From positions 1 through 41,053 of the forward strand of contig JBILNK010000012.1 of assembly GCA_044375105.1 (NCBI GenBank): a stretch of 41,053 bases of DNA, in the 5' to 3' direction. Position numbers and translations under genes: made by a program. This DNA is from JBIKLM01 sp044375105. GTDB taxonomy: Bacteria > Planctomycetota > UBA1135 > GCA-002686595. Every line of letters begins with the position of its first letter. Position 1 is the stretch's first letter. Below, one piece after another: positions 17,080 through 26,300 of this stretch. The notes beneath the pieces are model-generated. The model did not search any database and was not told where the DNA came from. It saw only the letters and a program-made list of their open reading frames with translations.

Positions 17080-18624
17080 ATGGTCCAGCTGACCGCAGCC
17101 CACCTCGGCGAGCTGCTCGCCGAGCTGCGTCCCCTGCTCGAGGGCCAGACCGTGCAGGCTCTCGAGGCCCTGCCGCCGCGCGATCTGGTGCTGGTCTTCG
17201 CCGCCCAGCCGGGGCAGCGCCGCCGCTTGCTGCGCATCTCGGCCTCCGCCGATGGTCCGCGGCTGCACCTGCAGCAGGGACGCTTCGAACGCCACCCCGG
17301 CCCGATCGGGCCCTTTTTCGTGCGCCTGGCAGGCGCTCTGGCCGGCGCGCGGCTGATCGGCCTCGACCAGCCAAGGCAGGATCGCCTGGCCCTCTTGCGT
17401 TTCGAGACCGCGGGAGGCGAGCGCCGAGCGCTGGTGCTCGAGCTGACCGGGCGCCACGCCAACCTGTGCCTGCTGGACGGCTCAGAACGGCTCCTGGCCG
17501 TGCTCGTCGAAGCGCCTGCCACGCCGAACCGGGCGCCGCGCCTGGTCCTGGGCCAGCCCTGGGCCCCGCCCCCGGGCCAAGCCCGTGCCGGCGTCCCAGG
17601 GGGTGCCGAGCCCGGTTTGGCGTCGCTGCTGACGCCCCTGGCAGCCGGCGCCGCGGCGGGGCCTGCGGACCTGGGCCAGCGGGTGGAGCCCGACCCCGCC
17701 GCGCCCCTATCCCTGCTGGTCGAGCGGGTCCTGGGCGGCTTGGTCGAGGGGGCCGACCGCGCCCGCGAGGCCAAGGCTCTCTCCGATCGCCTCGAGCGCC
17801 GGCTGGCCCGGGCGCGCTCGACCCAGGCGGGACTGGCCCAACGTCGCCAAGCGGCCGAGGGGGCCGAACGGGTGCGCCAGGACGGCGAGCTGCTGAAGGC
17901 CGCCCTGGGCAGTCTGCGCCGGGGCCAGACCTCCGTCGAGCTGGCCGATTGGTTCGCCGACGGCGCCCCGCGGCGCATCGAGCTGGATCAGAAGCTCTCG
18001 CCCCAGGAAAACGTCGAGCGGGTCTTCAAGCGCTATCACAAGCTCGAGCGCAGCCTGGGCGAGCTGGACCGCGAAGCCGAGCGCGCGGGGCAGCAGTTGG
18101 ATCAGCTGACCCGCCTGCTGGCCGAACTGAGCGCCGGCGCGGAGCCGGCCGAAATCGAAGCCCGCAGCGTGGCCGCGGGGCTGCTCGAACCCTTGGTGCT
18201 CGAGCGCGGCAAACGCGCCCAAGCCCCGGCTCCTCGGCTGCCCTACCGCCGCTTCACGGGCCTGGCCGGTGGAGAGATCCTGGTGGGACGCAACGCCAAG
18301 GACAACGACGAACTGACCTTCAAGGTGGCGCGCGGCAACGACCTCTGGCTGCACACCGCCGATTCGCCCGGCAGCCACGTGATCCTGCGGCAACGCAAGG
18401 ACGCGGAGGCTCATCCGGAGGACGTGCTCGACGCTTGCCACCTGGCAGCCCATTTTTCGCCCCTCAGCGCCTCCACACGGGTCAACATCCACCTGGCGCC
18501 CCGCAAGCAAGTCCACAAACCCCGCGGGGCACCAGCGGGCCTGGTGACCCTGTCGGGCGGCAAGACCCGCGCCGTGCGCATCGAGCCCGAGCGGCTCGCG
18601 CGCCTGCTCGAGAACCGCGACTGA
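17080..18624 (+). CDS. rqcH: NFACT-family ribosome quality control protein RqcH
   Basis: 514-aa protein of the RqcH/Rqc2 family, which binds 50S subunits carrying stalled peptidyl-tRNA and directs C-terminal alanine tailing. The NFACT-N domain is at about residues 1-210. It contains the Asp101-Arg102 pair at the position of the conserved DR motif, and ELTGRHANLCLLD. A long charged coiled coil spans about residues 225-360. The C-terminal NFACT-R domain (about residues 388-505) has GGEILVGRNAKDNDELTF, NDLWLHTADSPGSHVIL and APRKQVHKPRGAPAGLV, split into its family blocks. Somewhat shorter than Firmicute members (about 570 aa). A Pro/Ala/Gly-rich segment lies near residues 160-200. The ATG at 17080 has no SD. 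Confidence 0.93.
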   Translation: MVQLTAAHLGELLAELRPLLEGQTVQALEALPPRDLVLVFAAQPGQRRRLLRISASADGPRLHLQQGRFERHPGPIGPFFVRLAGALAGARLIGLDQPRQDRLALLRFETAGGERRALVLELTGRHANLCLLDGSERLLAVLVEAPATPNRAPRLVLGQPWAPPPGQARAGVPGGAEPGLASLLTPLAAGAAAGPADLGQRVEPDPAAPLSLLVERVLGGLVEGADRAREAKALSDRLERRLARARSTQAGLAQRRQAAEGAERVRQDGELLKAALGSLRRGQTSVELADWFADGAPRRIELDQKLSPQENVERVFKRYHKLERSLGELDREAERAGQQLDQLTRLLAELSAGAEPAEIEARSVAAGLLEPLVLERGKRAQAPAPRLPYRRFTGLAGGEILVGRNAKDNDELTFKVARGNDLWLHTADSPGSHVILRQRKDAEAHPEDVLDACHLAAHFSPLSASTRVNIHLAPRKQVHKPRGAPAGLVTLSGGKTRAVRIEPERLARLLENRD

Positions 18625-18639
18625 GCTGCGACTGAGCTG
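18618..18639 (+). repeat. 11-bp tandem duplication across the rqcH stop codon
   Basis: CGACTGAGCTG occurs twice in tandem. The first copy contains the rqcH stop (TGA at 18622-18624). The second carries another TGA 11 nt later in a different frame. It is immediately followed by the 14-bp perfect palindrome GGTCCCCGGGGACC at 18643-18656. Confidence 0.85.
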
Positions 18640-18985
18640 CGAGGTCCCCGGGGACCGAGCTCGCCTGCACCCCGCCACCCCGCCACCCCGCCAGCCTTTG
18701 CTGGGCCGGTCGCGAGCGGCCCAAGCGGCTCGGCTCCCGCCGGGCAGTCGGCCGCGCCGGACAGCTGCCCCTCTGCCCCGCATCCGGGCTCCGTACGCGG
18801 GGTTTCGTGCGCTGCCGAAGCCCCCCCCGGAGCCCCCATCGCCCGGGGCCGGCCCGGCTCCTCCTCCTGCTGCCCCTCGGGCATCGACCCGCTCGGCCTC
18901 GCGCCGAGCTTGCAGTTCGATTTGTTGCACCGCCCCGGTTGCACCGCCGTCCCACGGGGTAGAAGCTGGTCCCTGACCCAACGCC
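18625..18985. other. 361-nt spacer between rqcH and the TPR lipoprotein
   Basis: No gene. It holds the palindrome GGTCCCCGGGGACC (18643-18656), three tandem copies of CACCCCGC (18668-18691) and a direct repeat GTTGCACCGCC (18924-18934 and 18938-18948). The latter lies 37-62 nt before the next start. It could be an operator-like site, but no confident promoter is visible. Confidence 0.6.
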
Positions 18986-19993
18986 ATGCGCCCCTCGCTC
19001 CCCCCCTCGCTTGCCCTGTCCCTTCGCCCTTGGGCCGCCCTGGCCATGGGCCTCTGCCTGGCGGCCTGCAGCTCCTCCAAGGACAAGCTCAGCCGCGAGC
19101 AACAGATCTCCACCCGCCGCGAGCTCGGCAGCTACTACTTCCAGGTCGGCGAGATCGGCCGCGCCGAAGACCAGGCCCTGCGGGGGCTCGAGCTCGATCG
19201 CGACGACAAGGAGCTGCGCCTGCTTCTCGGCCAGGTCAAGCTGCGCCGGGGCGACACGGAGAGCCTGCTCAAGGCCAAGCTGGTCTTCGAAGGCTTCGAC
19301 ATCAAGAAGGAGCCCCGCGCCGCGATCGGACTGGGCCAGACCCTCGAGCGCCTGGGCCTGGTCCATCGGGAGACGGCCGAGGCCATCGAGCGCGGCGATC
19401 GGGCGGCGCCCAAGGGCAACGCACCGGCGGAGATCAAACGTCTCCGCGAGGAGGCCAACCGGCTCTGGGAAGAGGCCGCGAAGTCCTTCGAGACCGCCCT
19501 GGCGTTCGACCCGGAGGAATTGCGCGCCCTGAACGGGCTGCAGCGCACGAACGCCTTGATGGGCCGCTATGAGGAGGCCTCCAAGCACTCCGACCGCTTG
19601 ATCCAGCTGGCCGAGGCCGAGCTCGAGGCCATCGCCCGCACCCTGTCGAGCCCCGCCGGTCAGCCGGATGCGGCCCGGGACGAGCGCCTGCGCGTGCGCT
19701 CCCGCGAGACCCGCAACCTGCTGGTCGAGACGCGCTGGCTGGCTTATTCGATCGAGAACTCGCGCCAGAAACCGGCCGCCGCCCTGGCCCACCTCGATCG
19801 GATCATCCAACTGACCCCGAACAACGAGGTCGCCTACAGCCGGCGCGCCCAGGTGCAGTACGACCTGGGCAACTACCAGGCGGCCATAGACGACGCCCTG
19901 GAATTCGTGCGCCGCTCGGACAAGCCCCTGGAGGATCCAGACATCCGCAAGGCTTGGCAGCTGCGCTACGACGCCGAGGCCAGGTTGCCCTAG
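18986..19993 (+). CDS. TPR-containing lipoprotein
   Basis: 335 aa. The N-terminus is a signal peptide with a lipobox LAAC (Cys28) followed by SSSKDK, so it should be lipidated and exported. The rest is helical with TPR-like pairs: GSYYFQVGEIGRAEDQALRGLELD, AAKSFETALAFDPEELRALNGL, ALAHLDRIIQLTPNNEVAYS and RAQVQYDLGNYQAAIDDALEFVR in their short blocks. TPRs act as protein-binding scaffolds; no partner is evident. The gene ends inside a 10-bp tandem repeat that supplies its TAG stop. It converges on the anti-sigma gene. I do not recognise a named family. Confidence 0.88.
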   Translation: MRPSLPPSLALSLRPWAALAMGLCLAACSSSKDKLSREQQISTRRELGSYYFQVGEIGRAEDQALRGLELDRDDKELRLLLGQVKLRRGDTESLLKAKLVFEGFDIKKEPRAAIGLGQTLERLGLVHRETAEAIERGDRAAPKGNAPAEIKRLREEANRLWEEAAKSFETALAFDPEELRALNGLQRTNALMGRYEEASKHSDRLIQLAEAELEAIARTLSSPAGQPDAARDERLRVRSRETRNLLVETRWLAYSIENSRQKPAAALAHLDRIIQLTPNNEVAYSRRAQVQYDLGNYQAAIDDALEFVRRSDKPLEDPDIRKAWQLRYDAEARLP

Positions 19994-20041
19994 CCTGCCC
20001 TAGCCTGCCCTAGCCTGCCCTAGCCTGCTCTAGCCTGCTCT
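19986..20041 (+). repeat. 10-bp tandem repeat overlapping the TPR gene stop
   Basis: Unit TGCCCTAGCC: four perfect copies from 19986, a fifth with one change (TGCTCTAGCC) and a 6-nt partial. The first copy holds the TAG stop at 19991-19993. Because the period is not a multiple of three, TAG recurs in all three frames (19991, 20001, 20011, 20021, 20031). It lies between two convergent genes. Confidence 0.95.
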
Positions 20042-20114
20042 GCGCAATCCCGCAGCCCGCAGCCGGCCCGCTCGCCGGCCTAAGCAGCGCCCGAGTCGAT
20101 CGTCCTTCAGGCTC

Positions 20115-20939
20115 TCAACGCGGATAGCTGAGGTTGACCAAGGTCTCGCGGCCCGACTGCCGCGCGTCCGCGCCGGGCAGCATCTCGAGGTATTCGAAGC
20201 CCTGGGCCGCCAGGCGGAGGCGCTCCGAGGCCGGTATTGGCCTCAAGCCTCCGGCGCGGGGCGCCTCGGCGACGTCCGACGCGGGCAGATCCGGCGAGGC
20301 CACGGGATCGGGGGCCTGGGGCAGGAATCCGGACGCCGTCCCCTCGGCCGGGGTCCGATCTGCAACCTGCCCGACGGGCAGGCCCGTGTCCTTGGGCCGG
20401 GCCGGGCCCAGGAGACCGGAGGCGTAGAGCAACGCAGCGGCCGCGATGCCGCCCCCTACCAGGCCGAAGGCAGCCCGGCGCCACCCCCGGGCGCCCAGGC
20501 CAGGGAACGGATCGGCGGGGCCGGGGCGGGTCCCCTTCGGCCCTAGAGCGGCGCTGCCGGCCCCCATCCCAGCGCCCACGGGAGCGGGCCGGGTCGGTTC
20601 GGGCTCCTGCGCCATCGCCGAGAGCTGCCGGGGCAGCGGGTCCGCGCGCTCGGAGTCCGGGGCGCGGACCTGGCCGAGGAGCCCGGCAGCGGTCAGCTCC
20701 GCGGCCAAGCGCGGCCACAGATTCGGAGCCTCGATCCCGTCGCTGGCGGCCTGTTCGAAATAGACCTGGCGAGCGCGGCGGGCGCGGCGGGCCAGGGCAG
20801 CGCAGGCCTCGCAGCCGGCCAGATGGGCGCGGGCCGACTCGAGCTCTCCCTCGTCGAGGTCGCTGCCGATCACCAGGTGCAGCACCGCTTCGAGGCGCTG
20901 GCACTCCTCGGGGCTATTGCGTTCGGGTGCGTGGGTCAC
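20115..20939 (-). CDS. Putative membrane-anchored anti-sigma factor
   Basis: 274 aa from a GTG at 20939. The N-terminal part has the zinc-binding anti-sigma pattern H39-x3-C43-x2-C46 (ARAHLAGCEACAAL), typical of ZAS/zf-HC2 domains that hold ECF sigma factors. A Pro/Gly/Ala-rich linker (about residues 95-150) leads to one membrane span (about residues 156-177, AFGLVGGGIAAAALLYASGLL). A roughly 95-residue outer part has no known domain. It lies 197 nt downstream of an ECF sigma gene on the same strand, which supports a cognate pair. The extracytoplasmic signal it senses is unknown. Confidence 0.82.
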   Translation of the reverse strand: MTHAPERNSPEECQRLEAVLHLVIGSDLDEGELESARAHLAGCEACAALARRARRARQVYFEQAASDGIEAPNLWPRLAAELTAAGLLGQVRAPDSERADPLPRQLSAMAQEPEPTRPAPVGAGMGAGSAALGPKGTRPGPADPFPGLGARGWRRAAFGLVGGGIAAAALLYASGLLGPARPKDTGLPVGQVADRTPAEGTASGFLPQAPDPVASPDLPASDVAEAPRAGGLRPIPASERLRLAAQGFEYLEMLPGADARQSGRETLVNLSYPR

Positions 20940-21136
20940 GATGCAGGGCTGCTAAGGGGGGGAAAACCGGACCGGGGAGGCAGGGGGGAAGCCGGGGCGC
21001 CCCCGGACGCAGGGAACGGACGCCGGCCCGCAGAGTTGGAAGCAAGCCTCGGGAAGCTCGCTGGGGCCGGGGAGCCGGAGGGCCCGGCCAACGCCAGCCG
21101 GACTGGACCCGGGCAAAGGGAGGGGCCCGTCAACGC

Positions 21137-21925
21137 TCAAGGCAGCGCCTCCTCGGGTTGCTCCAGGGAGTCGCCGCCCAAAGGCCCCCGCGGGGCATCG
21201 GCGGATTGGCCCCCGAGGCGCTCGCGCCGCTCCCATTCCTCCTGGAACAGCTTGCGGGCGCGGTGGAGACGCCAGCGCACGGTCACGTGGGTGGCGCCCA
21301 CGATGCGGGCGATCTCGGTGCAGGGCAGGCCCTCGAGTTCGCGCAGGGCCAGGACCGAGCGGAAATGGGCCGGCAGGCGCTCGATGCACTCGCGCACCCC
21401 GCGGGCCAGCTCCTCGCCCTCGAGACCGGCCGAGGGGCCGGGTTGCTGCTCGTCGACGACTTCGGGCAGGCCGGCTTCGTCGTCCTCATCGCCCCCGGCT
21501 CCCGACAGCGGGCGGCGTTTGCGCAGGTGGTCGATGGCCAGGTTGTTGACGATGCGATAGAGCCAGGTGGTGAATTCGTGCTGGAAGTCGAAGCGCTCCA
21601 GGCTGCGGAACACCCGCAGGAAAGCCTCCTGCGCCAGGTCCTGGGCGTCGTCCCGGTTGCCGACCATGTGCCGGGCGACCCGGAAAGCGCGGCCTTGGTG
21701 CCGCTCGACCAGGCCCCGGAAGCCCCACTCCTCGCCGCGCTGGGCGGCGCGGATCAGATCGTGGTCGGAGACCTCGCTGGCCTCGGCGGCGCCCGAGGGG
21801 CGAAGGGAATCTTGGGGTCGCTTCAGGGGGCTACCCTCCCGGGCGCGGCTCGAGGCGGCCGAATGGGCCGCAGCGAACTGCCGGCTGCCCTGGCGGGGCG
21901 CTGGGCGTCGCTCTGGTCCGATCAT
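21137..21925 (-). CDS. ECF-family RNA polymerase sigma factor
   Basis: 262-aa RpoE-like sigma-70 family protein. Region 2 covers about residues 53-137, with GLVERHQGRAFRVARHMVG, DAQDLAQEAFLRVF (core-binding) and FTTWLYRIVNNLAIDHLRKRR (-10 recognition). Region 4 covers about residues 175-230, with LPAHFRSVLALRELEGL and the HTH IARIVGATHVTVRWRLHRAR. An acidic linker (DEDDE) separates them. About 50 residues precede region 2, so the true start may be further in. It pairs with the downstream anti-sigma gene; the target promoters are not known. Confidence 0.92.
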   Translation of the reverse strand: MIGPERRPAPRQGSRQFAAAHSAASSRAREGSPLKRPQDSLRPSGAAEASEVSDHDLIRAAQRGEEWGFRGLVERHQGRAFRVARHMVGNRDDAQDLAQEAFLRVFRSLERFDFQHEFTTWLYRIVNNLAIDHLRKRRPLSGAGGDEDDEAGLPEVVDEQQPGPSAGLEGEELARGVRECIERLPAHFRSVLALRELEGLPCTEIARIVGATHVTVRWRLHRARKLFQEEWERRERLGGQSADAPRGPLGGDSLEQPEEALP

Positions 21926-22178
21926 AGCGCCGCGCTACGGGCTGCCTGGTCGGAGGTTGGCGCGGACTTCGTGGCTGTCAGGGCTCCGGAAAGCCCTTCC
22001 GGCTCCTTCCCAGGCCCTGAAGCGGGGGAAGGACATCCGGCCGGGCTGGTCCGCCCCAGAAGGGGTGCGGCTTGGAGCTCTGAACCAAGGACATCAGAAG
22101 GCGCCCTAGGGCGTCCCGAGCCGCCCCCTTCCCGCCGAAGCAGGCACCGGGGCTGCGGCCGGGCTGCCCGCGGGAGGG

Positions 22179-23177
22179 TCAGCTCAAGACCGGGAAGCGG
22201 CCCTCGATCGAGGCCATGCGCCGGAACTTCTCGCGCCGCTGGGCCAAAAGCTGCTCGACGGGCACGCGATCGAGCTCGTCCAGGTGCCGCAGGAGCGTGG
22301 CCCGCACGGTCTGCATGGCGGCCTGACGATCGCGGTGGGCCCCGCCCAGGGGCTCGGGCACGATCTCGTCGATGATCCCGAGCCCGGCCAGGTCCGGCGC
22401 GGTCAGCTTGAGCGCTTCAGCCGCCTCGGGCGAGCGCTCGCCGCTCTTCCACAGGATCGCCGCACAGCCCTCCGGACTGATCACGGAGTAGTACGCGTGC
22501 TCGAGCATCAAGATCCGGTCGCCCACCCCGATGCCCAGGGCGCCGCCCGAGCCGCCCTCGCCGATCACCAGCACGACGATCGGCACCTGCAGGCCGAACA
22601 TGCCCAGGATGTTCTCTGCGATCGCCAAGGCCTGGCCGCGCTCCTCGGCGCCGATGCCCGGGTAGGCCCCGGGGGTGTTGACCAGGGAGACGATCGGCAG
22701 GCCCATCTTTTCGGCCAGCTTCATCTTGCGCCAGGCCTTGCGATAGCCCTCGGGATGCGCGCAACCGAAGTTGCACTCCATGCGCTCCTTGGTGGTGCGC
22801 CCCTTGCGGTGAGCGATCAGCATGAAGCGCCGCTCGCCCATGCGCGCCAGCCCCGTGACCATGGCCCGGTCATCCCCGTAGACGCGGTCGCCCTTGAGCT
22901 CGAGCCACTGGTCCAGGATGGTCGAGATGTAGTCGGAGGCGACCGGGCGTTCGGCGTGGCGCGCCACGTTGACCCGCTCCCAGGGGGTCAGCTCGGCGTA
23001 GGTCTTGGCCAGCATCTCCTGCAGCTGGTTTTCGAGGGCCTGGATCTCGCTGGAGACGTCCAGATGGGTGCTGGGGGCTAGCTCGCGCAGCTCGCGCAGC
23101 TTGGCCTCCATCTCGCGGATCTTGCGTTCGAAGCTCAGGCCGCCGGCGGCCTCCCGGTTCGATTCGGACTTGCTCAA
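22179..23177 (-). CDS. accA: Acetyl-CoA carboxylase, carboxyltransferase alpha subunit
   Basis: 332-aa alpha subunit of the carboxyltransferase that makes malonyl-CoA for fatty acid synthesis; it needs AccD, which is not in this window. Family blocks: FERKIREMEAKLREL (N-terminal helix), GDRVYGDDRAMVTGLARM, NFGCAHPEGYRKAWR, LVNTPGAYPGIGAEERGQ, IGEGGSGGALGIGVGD and YYSVISPEGCAAILWK. The start is a TTG at 23177. It is supported by the clearest SD in the window, GAGGAG at 23191-23186 on the minus strand, 8 nt before the TTG. It is transcribed divergently from purL. Confidence 0.97.
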   Translation of the reverse strand: MSKSESNREAAGGLSFERKIREMEAKLRELRELAPSTHLDVSSEIQALENQLQEMLAKTYAELTPWERVNVARHAERPVASDYISTILDQWLELKGDRVYGDDRAMVTGLARMGERRFMLIAHRKGRTTKERMECNFGCAHPEGYRKAWRKMKLAEKMGLPIVSLVNTPGAYPGIGAEERGQALAIAENILGMFGLQVPIVVLVIGEGGSGGALGIGVGDRILMLEHAYYSVISPEGCAAILWKSGERSPEAAEALKLTAPDLAGLGIIDEIVPEPLGGAHRDRQAAMQTVRATLLRHLDELDRVPVEQLLAQRREKFRRMASIEGRFPVLS

Positions 23178-23185
23178 CGGAAATG

Positions 23186-23191
23186 CTCCTC
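23186..23191 (-). promoter_or_regulatory. Strong Shine-Dalgarno for accA deciding a TTG start
   Basis: GAGGAG on the minus strand, 8 nt upstream of TTG at 23177. No ATG or GTG alternative fits the AccA N-terminus. Most other genes here lack a recognisable SD, so this one stands out. Confidence 0.8.
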
Positions 23192-23302
23192 AGGCAGGGG
23201 TCGCCCCGGCCGCGATACGGCCGAAGCCCTTTCGTTGTACCATCCGCAGGTCCAGCCCCGGGGAGACCCGGGCCCAGCCGACCCGCCGCCGAGAGCCCCC
23301 GG

Positions 23303-26300
23303 ATGTCGCCGGTGGACCGCCGCGGGAACCGGGCCCCTGAACGTCCGTGGCTGCCCCCCATCGTGCAGCAGCGACCGACGCGCCCCGCAGCCCCGGATTC
23401 CGCCGCCTCGGACCGCGGGGCCCATCGCAGCCCCGCCGAGCGGGCGGACCTCCCCCACGCCTGGCGCGTCGAGGTGTACCGCGCCGATCGCTGGGACGAT
23501 CCCCGCGGCGCCCAAGCCCTGTCCGTGGCCCGCGAACTGGGTCTCGGAGGCTTCGAGCGGGTGCGCTTCGGACGGGGCTATCTGCTGAGTCCGCGCCTCG
23601 AGCGGGGCCAGGCCGAGCGCCTGGCGCGCGAGGTGCTCAGCGACCCGGTGGTCGACCAGGTGCGCCTGTTCGCACCCGGACAGGCCCCGGAGGTCCCCAA
23701 GGGAGCCCGGCGCCTGGTGGCGGCGGCCCTGCCCGGGGTGATGGACCCGGTGGCCCAATCCGTGGCTCGGATGCTGCCGAAGCTCGGGATCTCCCTGCCC
23801 CAGGAGGAAGCCCAGGTGGCCACCTTCCGGGTCTACGAAGTCTACGGGCCCGTGTCCACGGAAGCCTTGGCTGAGCTGGCCCGCCGGGCCTTGGCCAACG
23901 AGACCATCGAACGGGTGGGCGTGGACAGCGAAGGGCTGCCCTTCGGCCTGCCGAGCGGAGCGGGGCGCCGGGGGCGGGTCGAAGTGGCGCTGCTCGGGCT
24001 CGATGAGCCGGGCCTGATGGAGCTCAGCCGTCGCGGACAGCTGAGCCTGAACCTGGTGGAGATGCTGGCCGTGCAGGCCCATTACCGTGCCCTGGAGCGC
24101 GAGCCGAGTGCGGCCGAGCTCGAGACCATCGCCCAGACCTGGAGCGAACACTGCAAGCACAAGACCCTGACGGGCGTGGTCGACTACGAGAGCGTCGACT
24201 CGCAGGGCCGCCTGCAGGTCGAGCGCATCGACAATCTGCTCAAGGCCACCATCGTGGCCGCCACCGAGCGGCTGGCACGCGACTATTGCCTGAGCGTCTT
24301 CAAGGACAACGCGGGCATCGTGGCCTTCGAAGGCGACTGGGCGGTATGCATCAAGGTCGAGACCCACAACCACCCCTCCGCCATCGACCCCTACGGCGGT
24401 GCGGGCACCGGGATCGGCGGGGTCATCCGCGACGTGCTGGGCGCTGGCCTGGGCGCCAAACCGATCGCCAACACCAACGCCTTCTTCGTCGGCCCTCCGG
24501 ACCTGCCCGAGGGTCAGCTGCCCAAGGGGAGCCTGCATCCGCGCCGGGTCCTGCGCGGGGTCGTGGCCGGAGTGCGCGACTACGGCAACTGCATGGGTAT
24601 CCCGACCGTCAATGGAGGTGTTTGGTTCCATCGCGGCTACACCGCCAATCCGCTGGTCTATGCGGGCACGGTGGGCCTGATCCCCAAGCGGATGGTCGAC
24701 AAACGCGTCGAGCCCGGAGACCTGATCGTCAGCGTCGGAGGCCGCACTGGCCGCGATGGCATCCACGGCGCCACCTTCTCCTCGCTGGAACTCTCCGAGC
24801 ACAGCGAGACCGAGTCGAGCCACGCGGTCCAAATCGGCAACCCGATCGCAGAAAAGGGCGTGCTCGACTGCCTGCTGGCAGCTCGCGATCGCGGCCTGTA
24901 CCGGGCGGTGACCGATTGCGGGGCCGGGGGCTACAGCTCGGCGGTCGGCGAGATGGGCGAACACGGTGGCGCCCGAGTCCATCTCGACAGCGTGCCGCTC
25001 AAGTACCCGGGGCTTTCGAGCCATGAAGTCTGGATCAGCGAAGCCCAGGAGCGCATGGTCCTGGCGGTGCCCCCGGAAAAGCTCGCGGAACTCCTGGCCC
25101 TTTTCGCCGGTGAGGACGTGGAAGCCAGCGTGATCGGCGAGTTCACCGACACCGGACGATTGCAGATTTTCGATCAGGGCCAGCTGGTCGGCGACCTGGA
25201 CATGCGCTTCCTGCACAAGGGCACACCGCGCCCGGTGCGCCGCGCCCGCTTCGAGGCCCCGCGCGCCGTCGACCCCGGCGTCGCGCGCTGCGACGATCCG
25301 GCTGGCCTGCTGCTGCGCCTGCTGGGCGCACCGAACCTCTCGAGCCGCGAGTGGATCGTGCGCCAATACGACCACGAGGTGCAGGGCACCTCCGTGATCA
25401 AGCCCTTGGTGGGCATCCATGGCGACGGCCCGGGCGATGCGGCGGTGATCCAGCCCTTGGCCGGCTCCCGCCGGGGCCTGGCGATCGCCTGCGGCGCGAA
25501 CCCCAGCTATGGCCTGCTGGATCCCTACGCCATGGCTCTGTGCGCCATCGACGAGGCGCTGCGCAACGCGGTCGCGGTCGGCGCCGATCCCGATCAGGCC
25601 TCGATCCTCGACAATTTCTCCTGGGGCAATTGCGACAAGCCCGACCGCATGGGGGCCATGGTGCTGACGGCGCGGGGCTGCTACGACGCAGCCATCGCCT
25701 ATCGCACGCCCTTCATCTCCGGCAAGGACAGCCTCAACAATGAATACAGGGTGGGCGGCGAAACCCTGGCGATCCCCCCGACCCTGCTGATCACGGCCAT
25801 CGCGCCCGTGCCCGACATCGGCCGTGCCCAGACCATGGACCTCAAGCAGCCCGGCAGCCTGCTCTACCTGGTCGGGCGCACCCGCGCGGAGTTCGGCGGT
25901 TCGACCTACTTCGAACTGCTGGGGCAGGCCGGAGGCCGCGTGCCGCGGCCCGATCTGGTGCTCGCGCCGCGCCTCCTGCGCGCGCTCCACGGGGGCTTGG
26001 CCCACGGCCTGGTCCTGGCTTGCCACGACCTGTCGGAAGGCGGTCTGGCCCCCGCCGCGGCGGAGATGGCCTTCGCCGGCGGGCTGGGCCTGGAGCTGGA
26101 GCTCAAGCAGGTGGACATCTGGACTCCGGAAGCGGCCGAAGCGGCCGGTGCGGACGCGGACACGGTGGCGCTGTTCTCCGAGTCCCCGACCCGCTTCCTG
26201 GTCGAGGTCGCGGCCGAAAACGCCCAAGAATTCGAGCATCGCTTCGAGGGCTTGCCACTCGCGCGCGTGGGGCGCGTGCTGCACGAGCCCGTGCTGCGCG

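Noticed and set aside
19986..20041. CRISPR-like array
   Set aside because: The 10-bp units are directly adjacent with no spacers and no cas genes; it is a simple tandem repeat.
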